64,000 bases of DNA from Streptomyces sp. Edi2. GTDB lineage: Bacteria; Actinomycetota; Actinomycetes; Streptomycetales; Streptomycetaceae. Positions 46,487 through 55,531 of the stretch are shown here, one piece after another (position 1 is the first letter of the stretch; each line of letters starts with the position of its first letter). Location: the NCBI RefSeq assembly GCF_040253635.1, contig NZ_JBEJGX010000003.1, positions 5,667,501 through 5,731,500 on the forward strand. Reading direction: 5' to 3'. The position numbers and the translations under genes were made by a program. Under the pieces are notes generated by a model. It had not been told where the DNA came from. It saw nothing but the letters and a program-made list of their open reading frames with translations, and did not search any database.

Positions 46487-47758
46487 GTGAACCACTCGAT
46501 CTCCCGCGATGCCGGCACCGCCCGTACTCCCGCCGGGGACCAGCTCCCCGGTGCGCTCCCCGACGCGCTGCGCGACGAACTCGGCCTGTTCCGGCGCGAC
46601 TTGCACATGCACCCCGAGCTCGGCAACCAGGAGTTCCGGACCACCGCGGCGCTCAAGGAACGGCTGGAGCGGGCCGGCCTGCGGCCCCGGGTACTGGCCA
46701 CCGGCACCGGCCTGATCTGTGACATCGGCACACCGGCCGCGACGGCGGACGGACGCGCGCTCGCCGCCGACCCCGCCCGCCCCCTGCTGGCCCTGCGCGC
46801 GGACATCGACGCCCTGCCCATCCCGGACACCAAGACCGTCGACTACGCCTCGACGGTCCCCGGCCGCGCCCACGCCTGCGGCCACGACGTCCACACCACC
46901 GTCGTCCTCGGCGCCGGCCTGGTCCTCGCCGAGCTCGCCCGCACCGGCGCTCTGCCCCGCCCGGTCCGCCTGATCTTCCAGCCCGCCGAGGAGGTGCTGC
47001 CCGGCGGCGCCCCCGACGCGATCGAGTCCGGCGCCCTGGAGGGCGTCGGCCGGATCCTCGCCGTGCACTGCGACCCGCGCGTCGACGCCGGCCGGATCGG
47101 GCTGCGGGTGGGGGCGATCACCTCCGCGTGCGACCGGCTGGAGGTCGGACTCGACGGCCCCGGCGGCCACACCGCCCGCCCGCACCTGACCACCGACATG
47201 GTCACCGCCGCCTCCCGGGTCGCCCTGGACGTCCCGGCGCTGCTGTCCCGCCGGGTCGACGCCCGCGCCGGCCTCGCCGTCACCTGGGGCCGCCTGGCCT
47301 CCGGCCACGCCTGCAATGTGATCCCGCAGCACGCCGAGCTCTCCGGCACCGTCCGCTGCCTCGACCTCGAAGCCTGGAGGCAGGCCCCTGACCTGGTCCA
47401 TGCCGCGATCGACGAGATCGCCACCCTGCACGGCGCAAAGTCGCAGATCACCTACGTCCGCGGGGTCCCACCGGTGGTCAACGAGCCGGTCACCGTCCAG
47501 CTGCTGCACTCCGCGATGGCCGCCCGCCGCGGCGAGGGCGCCATCGAGGACACCGAGCAGTCCCTCGGCGGCGAGGACTTCTCCTGGTACCTCGAACACG
47601 TCCCCGGCGCCATGGCCCGCCTCGGCGTCCACCCGCCCGCCGATACCACCCGCCGCGACCTGCACCGCGGCGACTTCGACGTCGACGAACAGGCCATCAA
47701 GGCCGGCGTGGAACTCTTCACCGCGTGCGCGCTTCTTGACGGGGACCTTCCGGACTGA
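46487..47758 (+). CDS. M20D-family amidohydrolase
   Basis: 423-aa metallopeptidase-like amidohydrolase (hippurate/N-acyl-amino acid or aminobenzoyl-glutamate type). Zinc motifs: RRDLHMHPELGNQEF, LRADIDALPI, HACGHDVHTT, FQPAEEVLPGGA and the late LGGEDFSWYLE. The dimerisation insert (DRLEVGLDGPGGHTARPH) is present. GTG 46487. The 149 bp upstream are AT-richer and likely hold its promoter. It is cytosolic; the true substrate cannot be told from sequence. Downstream hairpin CACCGCC/GGCGGTG at 47764-47790. Confidence 0.88.
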   Translation: MNHSISRDAGTARTPAGDQLPGALPDALRDELGLFRRDLHMHPELGNQEFRTTAALKERLERAGLRPRVLATGTGLICDIGTPAATADGRALAADPARPLLALRADIDALPIPDTKTVDYASTVPGRAHACGHDVHTTVVLGAGLVLAELARTGALPRPVRLIFQPAEEVLPGGAPDAIESGALEGVGRILAVHCDPRVDAGRIGLRVGAITSACDRLEVGLDGPGGHTARPHLTTDMVTAASRVALDVPALLSRRVDARAGLAVTWGRLASGHACNVIPQHAELSGTVRCLDLEAWRQAPDLVHAAIDEIATLHGAKSQITYVRGVPPVVNEPVTVQLLHSAMAARRGEGAIEDTEQSLGGEDFSWYLEHVPGAMARLGVHPPADTTRRDLHRGDFDVDEQAIKAGVELFTACALLDGDLPD

Positions 47759-48035
47759 GCCCACACCGCCCGGGACCGCTCGTGGCGGTGCTGCCCGGCT
47801 CTGCCCCCTCGGGCCGGTCCCTATAACCGTCCACTGACCCTTAAGAGCGGATATCAGCCCGTTTCGGCAGCCAGCCGGGACGGGCTTCGCATATCGGCCG
47901 CCCCCGGTTCCCCGACGTGCCCTACGCCTCGAATCGGTAACGTCCACGCAGTGGAGGGTTTTGCGCCAGGTCTACGCGCGTTAATCTCCCACAAGCCAGC
48001 GCCAAAGGGGGCGCTTAGAGCGAAGGGAAGGCCCC
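47759..48035 (+). promoter_or_regulatory. Leader of the nucleoside-uptake operon
   Basis: 277 bp without an ORF. It holds the weak amidohydrolase terminator (47764-47790), a locally AT-rich segment (47820-47870), and a small hairpin AGCGCC-AAAGGG-GGCGCT (47998-48015) just before the RBS of the BMP lipoprotein gene. No known riboswitch fold was recognised. Confidence 0.45.
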
Positions 48036-49067
48036 GTGCGTCGGGTCATCAGGATTGCCGCCGCGGCTACCGCCACCACGTGTCTCGCGTTCACCGCCAC
48101 CGCGTGCGGACAGAGCTTCGCCGAGGCCAATCGCGCCAAGCACGCGGGCGTCGGACTGGCCTTCGACATCGGCGGCCGGGACGACCACTCGTTCAACGAG
48201 GCGGCCGCCCGCGGTACCGAGAACGCCCGGAAGAAGCTGGGCGTCAACGTCAAGATGCTCACTGCCAAGAACGGCGAGACCGAGGCGGACCGCGAGCAAC
48301 GGCTGTCGTCCTTCGCCGAGGCCGGTTACAACCCGGTCATCGGCGTCGGCTTCGCCTACAGCCAGTCCGTGCAGAACGTCGCCAAGGACTTCCCCGATAC
48401 CAGCTTCGGTGTCGTGGACGCCGTGCCGCAGGGCAAGAACGTCGATGCCATGGTCTTCGCCGAGCACGAGGGCTCCTACCTGGCCGGCGTCGCCGCGGCG
48501 CTGAAGAGCAAGACCCACAAGGTGGGCTTCATCGGTGGCGTGAACAACGCACTGATCCAGAAGTTCCAGGCCGGCTTCGAGCAGGGCGTACGCGACACCG
48601 ACCCGAAGGCCAAGGTCGTCTCGCAGTACCTCTACCCGAACAACGACAAGGGCTTCAACGACCCGGCCGCCGCCAAGGCCAAGGCCGCGGGCATGACCGA
48701 CAGCGGTATCGACGTGATCTACACGGCGGCCGGGCAGTCGGGCGCCGGCTCGATCGAAGAGGTCAGCAAGCACAAGGGCGTCTGGGCGATCGGGGTGGAC
48801 TCCGACCAGTACCAGCAGCCCGGTCTGGCGAAGTACAAGAGCCACATCCTGACCTCGGTCGTGAAGAACGTCGATGTGGCCGTCTTCGACCTGATCAAGA
48901 GCTACGAGGACCACAAGCCGCTGACCGGCATCCACGCCTACGACCTCAAGCACCAGGGCGTCTCGCTCGCCACCTCGGGCGGCTTCATCAAGGACATCCA
49001 GCCGCAGGTCGACGCGGCCCGGAAGAAGATCATCGAGGGCAAGGTGAAGGTCAAGGAGACGCCGTAG
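48036..49067 (+). CDS. BMP-family nucleoside-binding lipoprotein
   Basis: 343-aa ABC-transporter solute-binding lipoprotein (PnrA/BmpA type) capturing nucleosides outside the membrane. Lipobox FTATAC (Cys24). Family blocks GLAFDIGGRDDHSFNEAAARG, VVDAVPQGKNVDAMVFAEH, GFIGGVNNALIQKFQAGFEQ and WAIGVDSDQYQQPG are clear. GTG 48036 follows AAGGGAAGG. First gene of a five-gene cluster with the ATPase, two permeases and cytidine deaminase. Confidence 0.94.
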   Translation: MRRVIRIAAAATATTCLAFTATACGQSFAEANRAKHAGVGLAFDIGGRDDHSFNEAAARGTENARKKLGVNVKMLTAKNGETEADREQRLSSFAEAGYNPVIGVGFAYSQSVQNVAKDFPDTSFGVVDAVPQGKNVDAMVFAEHEGSYLAGVAAALKSKTHKVGFIGGVNNALIQKFQAGFEQGVRDTDPKAKVVSQYLYPNNDKGFNDPAAAKAKAAGMTDSGIDVIYTAAGQSGAGSIEEVSKHKGVWAIGVDSDQYQQPGLAKYKSHILTSVVKNVDVAVFDLIKSYEDHKPLTGIHAYDLKHQGVSLATSGGFIKDIQPQVDAARKKIIEGKVKVKETP

Positions 49068-49237
49068 TCAGACGCCGTGACCAGGCGCCGTAGTCAGGGA
49101 CGACGATCCACCCCGGGGAGCCGAAGCGCCGGCCCCGGGGGCGGTCCCCGCGTCCCCCTGTGACCTTCCGGTCCCGCTTTCTCGTTCTTCCTCGTTCTTC
49201 GTCCTTTCCGCACCGTCATCCCCGAGGGGAGTGCGCC

Positions 49238-50947
49238 ATCAACGCAGCATCCACGAGCAGTGGCCGGGCCGTCCCGGACGCCCCCGCTGTAGAACTCCGC
49301 GGAATCACCAAAAGGTTCCCCGGCGTCGTGGCCAACCACGACATCCACCTCACCGTGCGCCGCGGTACCGTCCACGCCCTCTGCGGCGAGAACGGTGCCG
49401 GCAAGTCCACCCTGATGAAGATCCTCTACGGCATGCAGAAGCCGGACGAGGGCACCATCGAGCTGGACGGCGAGCAGGTCACCCTGCACACCCCGGGCGA
49501 CGCCATCGCCCGCGGCATCGGCATGGTCCACCAGCACTTCATGCTGGCCGACAACCTCACCGTCCTGGAGAACACCGTCCTCGGCGCGGAGAAGCTGCAC
49601 GGCATCGGCGCCGGCGCCCGCGCGAAGATAGCGGAGCTCTCCGACGCCTACGGGCTCCACATCCGGCCGGACGTGCTGGTCGAGGACCTGGGAGTCGCCG
49701 ACCGACAGCGGGTGGAGATCCTCAAGGTCCTCTACCGCGGCGCCCGCACCCTCATCCTCGACGAGCCGACCGCCGTCCTGGTCCCGCAGGAGGTCGATGC
49801 GCTCTTCGACAACCTGCGCGAGCTCAAGTCCGAGGGCCTGACCGTCATCTTCATCTCGCACAAGCTGGGCGAGGTGCTGTCGGTCGCCGACGACATCACC
49901 GTCATACGCCGCGGGACGACCGTGGCGTCGGTCGAGCCGTCCGCGACCACGCCCAAGCAGCTCGCCGAGCTGATGGTCGGCAGCGAACTGCCGTCCCCGG
50001 AGACCCGCGAGTCGACCGTCACGGACGAGGAGATGCTGCGCGTACGCGATCTCCACCTCTCCGCGACCGACTCCGACGGGGTGGTCCGCACCGTTCTGGA
50101 CGGCATCTCCTTCACCATCCACAAGGGCGAGGTGCTGGGCGTCGCCGGTGTCGAGGGCAACGGCCAGGCCGAGCTCGTCGAGGCCGTCATGGGGACCCGC
50201 ACCCCCGACCACGGCACCGTCACCCTGGACGGCACGGACCTGTCCGGGGCCTCCACCCGCGCCCGGCGCGAGGGCGGCGTCGGCTACATCCCCGAGGACC
50301 GCCACCGCCACGGCCTGCTGCTGGAAGCCCCGCTGTGGGAGAACCGCATCCTGGGCCATGTCACCGAGCGGCCCAACAGCAAGGGCAAGCTGCTCGACCT
50401 GGCCGGTGCCCGCAAGGACACCGCGCGCATCGTCGCCGAGTACGACGTGCGCACCCCCGGCATCGAGGTCACCGCGTCCTCGCTCTCCGGCGGCAACCAG
50501 CAGAAGCTGATCGTCGGCCGCGAGATGAGCCACCGGCCCAAGCTCCTGATCGCCGCCCACCCCACCCGCGGGGTCGACGTCGGCGCGCAGGCGCAGATCT
50601 GGGAACAGATTCGCGAGGCGCGGCGCGAGGGCCTGGCGGTGCTGCTGATCTCTGCCGACCTGGACGAGCTGATCGGGCTGTCCGACACTCTGCGGGTGAT
50701 GTACCGGGGCCGGCTGGTCGCGGACGCGGACCCCGCCGTCATCACCCCGGAGGAGTTGGGCTCCGCCATGACCGGTGCCGCCAGCGGCCACCTCACCACG
50801 TCGGAAGACGGCGCGCCGGAAGACCGCGCGTCCCAAGACGGCGCGTCGGAAAACGGAGCGTCGGAAGACGGCGCGTCGGAAAACGGTGCGTCGAACGGAG
50901 CCGACGAGTCGAACGGCGCCGGCGAGCAGGGCGGTGACCAGAAGTGA
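49238..50947 (+). CDS. Nucleoside ABC transporter ATP-binding protein (double ABC)
   Basis: About 569 aa with two nucleotide-binding domains. The first has Walker A GENGAGKST and Walker B LILDEPTAVL; the second has the signature SLSGGNQQKLIVGREM and a degenerate Walker B (LLIAAHPTRGVDVG), as in YufO/NupA-type ATPases. The start is unusual: GAGGGGAG lies 6 nt before an in-frame ATC at 49238, while the only conventional upstream start (GTG 49160) has no RBS and adds 26 non-conserved residues. The C-terminal 45 residues are repeats of a 5-residue Ser/Glu/Asp/Gly/Ala unit. The stop overlaps the permease start (GTGA). Confidence 0.88.
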   Translation: MNAASTSSGRAVPDAPAVELRGITKRFPGVVANHDIHLTVRRGTVHALCGENGAGKSTLMKILYGMQKPDEGTIELDGEQVTLHTPGDAIARGIGMVHQHFMLADNLTVLENTVLGAEKLHGIGAGARAKIAELSDAYGLHIRPDVLVEDLGVADRQRVEILKVLYRGARTLILDEPTAVLVPQEVDALFDNLRELKSEGLTVIFISHKLGEVLSVADDITVIRRGTTVASVEPSATTPKQLAELMVGSELPSPETRESTVTDEEMLRVRDLHLSATDSDGVVRTVLDGISFTIHKGEVLGVAGVEGNGQAELVEAVMGTRTPDHGTVTLDGTDLSGASTRARREGGVGYIPEDRHRHGLLLEAPLWENRILGHVTERPNSKGKLLDLAGARKDTARIVAEYDVRTPGIEVTASSLSGGNQQKLIVGREMSHRPKLLIAAHPTRGVDVGAQAQIWEQIREARREGLAVLLISADLDELIGLSDTLRVMYRGRLVADADPAVITPEELGSAMTGAASGHLTTSEDGAPEDRASQDGASENGASEDGASENGASNGADESNGAGEQGGDQK

Positions 50948-52137
50948 GCACTTCCACGAACAGCTCCACCAAGGGCCCCGCCACGAACCCCGCCGTCAAG
51001 GCCATCGCCAAGAGCGCCACCCGCGACAAGGTGATCCTCGCGATCGCCGCGCCCGTCCTGGCCATCGTCGCCGCGATAGTGATCTCGTCCCTGGTGTTCC
51101 TCGCGTCCGGCGAGAACCCCTTCCGGGCTTACGGGATCATGGCCGACTACGGCCACTACAGCGACAGCCAGGTCTGGATCATCAACAAGGCGGTGCCGTA
51201 CTACCTTTCGGCGCTGGCGGTGGCCATCGGCTTCCGGATGAACCTCTTCAACATCGGCGTCGACGGCCAGTACCGCCTGGCGGCCTTCGCGGCCGCCGCG
51301 GTGGGCGGGGCCATCGCCCTCCCCGGCGCGATCCAGATCATCCTGCTCATCGTCATCGCGATGCTGGTGGGCGCCCTCTGGTCGGGCATCGCGGGTCTGC
51401 TGAAGACCACCCGCGGCGTCAGCGAAGTGATCACCACGATCATGCTGAACGCCATCGCCGCCTCGATCATCGGCTACTTCCTGCAGGACGGCCGCCTCGC
51501 CATCAAGGACGGCAACCTCCTGCACACCAAGTTCCTCCCGGAATCCAGCCACTTCTTCTCCTTCCCGACCCACCCCAAGCCGGTCTACGGCTTCGTGGTG
51601 ATCGCGGTGCTGGCCGGCGCGCTGTACTGGTTCGGCATCAACCGCACCCGCTTCGGCTTCGACCTGCGCGCCGTGGGCGCCTCCGAGTCGGCCGCCGAGG
51701 CCAGCGGTGTCAGCGTCAAGCGCATGGTCGTCAGCAGCATGCTGCTGTCGGGTGCCGCGGCCGGCCTGGTCGGCATGCCCACCTTGCTCGGCGAGTCCTT
51801 CCAGTACGGTACGGACTTCCCGGCCGGCATCGGCTTCACCGGTATCGCCATCGCCCTGCTCGGCCGCAACCACCCGGTCGGGATGGCCTTCGGCGCCCTG
51901 CTGTGGGCGTTCCTCGACCGCACCGGCTCCCGCCTGGAGTTCGAGGGCTACGCGCAGGAGATCGTCGGCGTCATCCAGGGCGTCATCGTGCTCTGCGTCG
52001 TCATCGCCTACGAGATCGTGCGCCGCTACGGGCTGCGCCTGCAGCAGCGCAAGGTCGGCGAGGAGCTGGCCGCCCTGTCCCGCACGGCCAACACCGACAA
52101 GTCTGACAAGAGCGACAAGCCGGAGGTGTCGGCGTGA
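50944..52137 (+). CDS. Nucleoside ABC transporter permease 1
   Basis: 397-aa BPD_transp_2-type permease (YufP/NupB-like) with about nine to ten transmembrane helices. MNLFNIGVDGQYRLAAFAA and TRGVSEVITTIMLNAIAAS are the family's conserved stretches contacting the ATPase. The Lys/Ser-rich tail (TDKSDKSDKPEVSA) is cytoplasmic. GTG start overlaps the ATPase stop by 4 nt and its own stop overlaps the next permease by 4 nt. Confidence 0.94.
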   Translation: MSTSTNSSTKGPATNPAVKAIAKSATRDKVILAIAAPVLAIVAAIVISSLVFLASGENPFRAYGIMADYGHYSDSQVWIINKAVPYYLSALAVAIGFRMNLFNIGVDGQYRLAAFAAAAVGGAIALPGAIQIILLIVIAMLVGALWSGIAGLLKTTRGVSEVITTIMLNAIAASIIGYFLQDGRLAIKDGNLLHTKFLPESSHFFSFPTHPKPVYGFVVIAVLAGALYWFGINRTRFGFDLRAVGASESAAEASGVSVKRMVVSSMLLSGAAAGLVGMPTLLGESFQYGTDFPAGIGFTGIAIALLGRNHPVGMAFGALLWAFLDRTGSRLEFEGYAQEIVGVIQGVIVLCVVIAYEIVRRYGLRLQQRKVGEELAALSRTANTDKSDKSDKPEVSA

Positions 52138-53414
52138 GTACGGACCTCAAGACCGCGACGAAGCTCGCGGTCCCCGGGAAGAGCGGGCGGCGCAAGCTGA
52201 CCTACCCCTGGATCCTGCTGATCATCGCCGGCGCGCTGGTCGCGCTCTCCGTCCTGCGGGCCGTCACCGGCACCGCTGACCTCACCTCCACCGGCCAGTT
52301 CGGCGCCGCACTGAGCGCCGCCGTGCCGATCGGCCTGGCGGGCCTGGGCGGCCTGTGGTCCGAGCGGGCCGGCGTGGTCAACATCGGCCTCGAAGGCATG
52401 ATGATGCTCGGCTCGTTCGCGGCCGGGTGGGTCGGCTGGGAGCACGGCCCCTGGGCCGCGGCCCTGGCCGGCATCGCCGGCGGCGCGCTCGGCGGCCTGA
52501 TCCACGCCGTCGCCACCGTCACCTTCGGCGTCGACCACATCGTCTCCGGCGTCGCGGTCAACATCCTGGCGCTCGGTGCCACCCAGTACCTGGCCACCCT
52601 GTGGTTCGGCCAGGAGGGCAGCGCGGCAATGGCCGCCGGCGGCAACGACAAGCAGTCCCCGCCGATGCCCGACATGCCGAGCTTCACCGTCCCCGGCCTG
52701 TCGGACTGGCTCAACTCCCTCGAGGGCCACCACTGGTTCCTGGTCTCCGACGTCGCCGGCATCCTCGGCGCGGCGGTCACCAACGTCTCCTGGCTGACCC
52801 TGCTCACCATCGGCCTGTTCGCCGGCACCTTCTACCTGCTGTGGCGCTCCTCGTTCGGTCTGCGGCTGCGCTCCTGCGGCGAGGCCCCGGTCTCGGCCGA
52901 GTCCCTGGGCGTCAACGTCTACTCGTACAAGTACGCGGCGGTGCTGGTCTCCGGCGCCCTGGCCGGCCTCGGCGGTGCCTTCCTCTCCATCGGGGTGCAC
53001 TTCTACCAGGACGGGCAGACCGGCGGCCGCGGCTACATCGGTCTCGCCACGATGATCTTCGGCAACTGGCGTCCCGGCGGCGTCGCGATGGGCGCGGGCC
53101 TGTTCGGCTTCATGGACGCCATGCAGCTGCGCAGCGGCGGCCCGACCGTCCACGCCCTGCTGCTGGGCCTGGCAGCCCTGCTCGCGGTGATCGCGCTGCT
53201 CAAGCTGCGCGCCGCCAAGCGCACCCAGGCCGCGCTGTCGGCGGTGGCCGCGGTCGTCCTCATAGGCTGGTACTTCCTGGCCGACACCGTTCCGCTCGAA
53301 CTGGTCGAGGCGAGCCCGTACATCGCCACCCTGCTCGTCCTCGCCCTCTCCGCCCAGCGACTGCGGCCCCCGAAGGCGAACGGCAGGCCCTACCGCCGAG
53401 GACAAGGCAGATGA
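52134..53414 (+). CDS. Nucleoside ABC transporter permease 2
   Basis: 426-aa second permease (YufQ/NupC-like) with about ten transmembrane helices; RAGVVNIGLEGMMMLGSFAA and HIVSGVAVNILALGATQYL are the signature stretches. GTG 52134 overlaps the previous stop (GTGA) and its stop overlaps cdd (ATGA), so the operon is fully coupled. Confidence 0.94.
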   Translation: MSTDLKTATKLAVPGKSGRRKLTYPWILLIIAGALVALSVLRAVTGTADLTSTGQFGAALSAAVPIGLAGLGGLWSERAGVVNIGLEGMMMLGSFAAGWVGWEHGPWAAALAGIAGGALGGLIHAVATVTFGVDHIVSGVAVNILALGATQYLATLWFGQEGSAAMAAGGNDKQSPPMPDMPSFTVPGLSDWLNSLEGHHWFLVSDVAGILGAAVTNVSWLTLLTIGLFAGTFYLLWRSSFGLRLRSCGEAPVSAESLGVNVYSYKYAAVLVSGALAGLGGAFLSIGVHFYQDGQTGGRGYIGLATMIFGNWRPGGVAMGAGLFGFMDAMQLRSGGPTVHALLLGLAALLAVIALLKLRAAKRTQAALSAVAAVVLIGWYFLADTVPLELVEASPYIATLLVLALSAQRLRPPKANGRPYRRGQGR

Positions 53415-53830
53415 CACCACCGGTGCCGGTCGACTGGACCGCACTGCGCGCGCAGGCCCGGGACGCGATGTCCCGGGCCTACGCCCCTTATTCCGGCTAC
53501 CCCGTCGGCGCCGCCGCCCTTGTGGACGACGGCCGCACCATCGCCGCCTGCAACGTCGAGAACGCCTCCTACGGCCTGGCCCTCTGCGCCGAATGCGGCC
53601 TGATCTCCGAGCTGTTCGCGGGCCGGTCCGACGGTGACGGGCCCGCACCCCGGCTGACCGCCTTCACCTGCGTGGACGGCACGGGCGCCCTCCTCGTCCC
53701 GTGCGGCCGCTGCCGCCAACTCCTTCACGAACACGGCGGCCCCGACCTCCTGGTGGACACGATGGCGGGCATCCGTCCGCTCTCGGAGCTGCTGCCGGAT
53801 GCGTTCGGGGCGGGGCATTTGAGGGGGTGA
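53411..53830 (+). CDS. cdd: Cytidine deaminase
   Basis: 139-aa tetrameric-type zinc deaminase converting (deoxy)cytidine to (deoxy)uridine. The active site reads NVENASYGLALCAECGLISE (Glu and first Cys) and PCGRCRQLLHEHG (second and third Cys). ATG 53411 overlaps the permease stop. Placement with the transporter indicates uptake and salvage of cytidine. The next conserved operon gene expected in many streptomycetes (thymidine phosphorylase) is absent; accessory genes start here. Confidence 0.95.
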   Translation: MTPPVPVDWTALRAQARDAMSRAYAPYSGYPVGAAALVDDGRTIAACNVENASYGLALCAECGLISELFAGRSDGDGPAPRLTAFTCVDGTGALLVPCGRCRQLLHEHGGPDLLVDTMAGIRPLSELLPDAFGAGHLRG

Positions 53831-53891
53831 CGGGGAGCGGTGGGTGCCGGTGACTCCATCCCCGCCACCCACCGCCCCCGGCACCACCCGC

Positions 53892-54335
53892 TCACCGGGC
53901 AAGACGCAGGTCGATCCAGGGAATGCTGTCCCCCGGCAGCAGATAGCGCTCGATCTCGACAAACCCGTGCTTGCGCGCGAACCGCAGCCCGTCCTCGTTG
54001 GAGGACAGCACCACGGTCTCGATCACTTCGGCGCCCAACTCCCGCGCCCTGCTGAGCCCGTGCGCATACAGCTCCTCCCCGAACCCCTGACCACGATGAG
54101 CTTCCAGCACACGGGCGATCACGGTCACCGTCAGCGCGTCATCGGCAGGCGGACGCACCGTGCTGCACCCGATGAGCTCGTCACCGGCATACGCGACCTC
54201 CAAGTGGTGACGCTGCGCCCGTTCCCGTACCTCCTCCAGCGAGAGGAGGTGGGTAGGGATGATCACGTTGTGGACGTACTGCCAGTCCTTGAGGGCAGCA
54301 TCGCCCTCCGGCTGCTGAATACGAAGATCAGACAT
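53892..54335 (-). CDS. GNAT-family N-acetyltransferase
   Basis: 147 aa from ATG 54335, or 157 aa from GTG 54365, which has the better RBS (GGAG). Acetyl-CoA-binding motif A is present as VTVIARVLEAHRGQGFGEEL, followed by LSRARELGAEVIETVVLSSN and RFARKHGFVEIERYLL. Substrate unknown. It lies 36-66 bp after the P450 stop in the same direction and could belong to the peptide locus upstream, though GNATs are common and this may be coincidence. Confidence 0.85.
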   Translation of the reverse strand: MSDLRIQQPEGDAALKDWQYVHNVIIPTHLLSLEEVRERAQRHHLEVAYAGDELIGCSTVRPPADDALTVTVIARVLEAHRGQGFGEELYAHGLSRARELGAEVIETVVLSSNEDGLRFARKHGFVEIERYLLPGDSIPWIDLRLAR

Positions 54336-54401
54336 CGCAGCAGAACAGCCGAGTCCCTCCCGCACGTCAACTCCGTTCAGGTGGGACGAATGGTCAGGCC
54401 G

Positions 54402-55454
54402 TCACGGCATCGGTCGAGTCATCTGCACTTCGGACACTTCGAGCAATCCGTCGAGTTCGACCTTCCCCCTGGTCTGGCCCGGACTCACCACCAGTCCGTC
54501 CCGGCGCACGATGTCCAGGAGCCGTTCGGCCAGGGGCAGGACCATATGCCGGCCCCAGCATCGTTCGCTTACGTGGCCGAAGGGGAGATATCCGGGGTGG
54601 TTGTCTCCGTCCAGCTCTTCCCAGCGGTCGGGATGAAACGCGTCGGGTTCGTCCCAGAGATTGGGGTCGCGGTGGCTCAGCAGGGGAAGCAACAGGACAT
54701 CGTCTTTCGGGCCGATCCGTGCGTCCACGTCCGAGAACTCCGGAGAAGCCATTCGCAAGATGTTCCATGAGGGGGGAAGCAGTCGGAGTGCCTCAAGGAG
54801 GATGTTCCGATTCGATACGTCATCGCTGAACGGAGCCCCGAGCCACAGGGCGTTGGTGACCAGCGCGGATACGGTGAAGCACACTGGTGCTGCCACCCGC
54901 CGATACAGGTACATGGCATAGCGCCGGTCACCGTAGGTCTTGGAATCGAGCACGAGAGCGGCAAGTTTCGACAGCGGCACGTCCTGCCCGGGCCTGCCCA
55001 GCAAAGCGGCACCGGAGGCGACGGCCGACCAGGTCAGTTTCGGCGTCAACTCCAGCCTGCGGTCGACCAGAACCCGGAATCGCAGACGTTCGTTCCCGAA
55101 AACGAGATTCCGCAGATAAACATGCGCCACGTGCGGCCACCGGCCGGTCAGGTCGACCGCCTCATCGAGGGGACGTTGCAGCGCGTTCCGCACGTCCGAG
55201 CCCACGGCTTGCATAAAAGTGGACGCATCCGTACGGGTAACGAGCCGCCCCTGGACGGGTTTGAAGGTGGGCCTCTCCTCCGCGTTGGCCGGCCTGCTGC
55301 AGAGTAAGCGGTCCATCAGCTCGGCGCCGGATACCCCGATCGTGTCGGACTCCAGACGAAAAAGCGACGCACCACGATAACGACTTAACAGTTCGTCGAT
55401 TCTCGGCGCGAACTCGATGACCCGACCGCTCTCGCCGACGCGGTGCATAGGCAT
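54402..55454 (-). CDS. Short atypical cytochrome P450, candidate atropopeptide cross-linking enzyme
   Basis: 350 aa from ATG 55454 (CGGAG RBS at 8 nt). K-helix ExxR is EALR (residues 221-224), the PERF-like stretch is DPNLWDEPDAFHPDRW, and the heme loop is FGHVSERCWG (Cys299). The I-helix region (AAPVCFTVSALVTNALW) lacks the usual acid-Thr pair, and the protein is about 50 residues shorter than normal P450s, mainly at the N-terminus. It is 77 bp downstream of a 25-codon gene whose product ends AYAWYGWI, in the same direction. In known atropopeptide loci a single P450 cross-links Trp/Tyr side chains of such a core. No redox partner gene is adjacent. Confidence 0.82.
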   Translation of the reverse strand: MPMHRVGESGRVIEFAPRIDELLSRYRGASLFRLESDTIGVSGAELMDRLLCSRPANAEERPTFKPVQGRLVTRTDASTFMQAVGSDVRNALQRPLDEAVDLTGRWPHVAHVYLRNLVFGNERLRFRVLVDRRLELTPKLTWSAVASGAALLGRPGQDVPLSKLAALVLDSKTYGDRRYAMYLYRRVAAPVCFTVSALVTNALWLGAPFSDDVSNRNILLEALRLLPPSWNILRMASPEFSDVDARIGPKDDVLLLPLLSHRDPNLWDEPDAFHPDRWEELDGDNHPGYLPFGHVSERCWGRHMVLPLAERLLDIVRRDGLVVSPGQTRGKVELDGLLEVSEVQMTRPMP

Positions 55455-55531
55455 GGCTGAACTCCGTGGGTAGGCAGCTCGCGCCGGCCAGAATTCCTGA
55501 CCGACGCGAGCCCGGCAGGGAAGCTGTCTAA

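Noticed and set aside
47998..48015. Riboswitch before the nucleoside transporter operon
   Set aside because: Only a 6-bp hairpin is visible; no purine, preQ1 or other known aptamer core could be recognised by eye.
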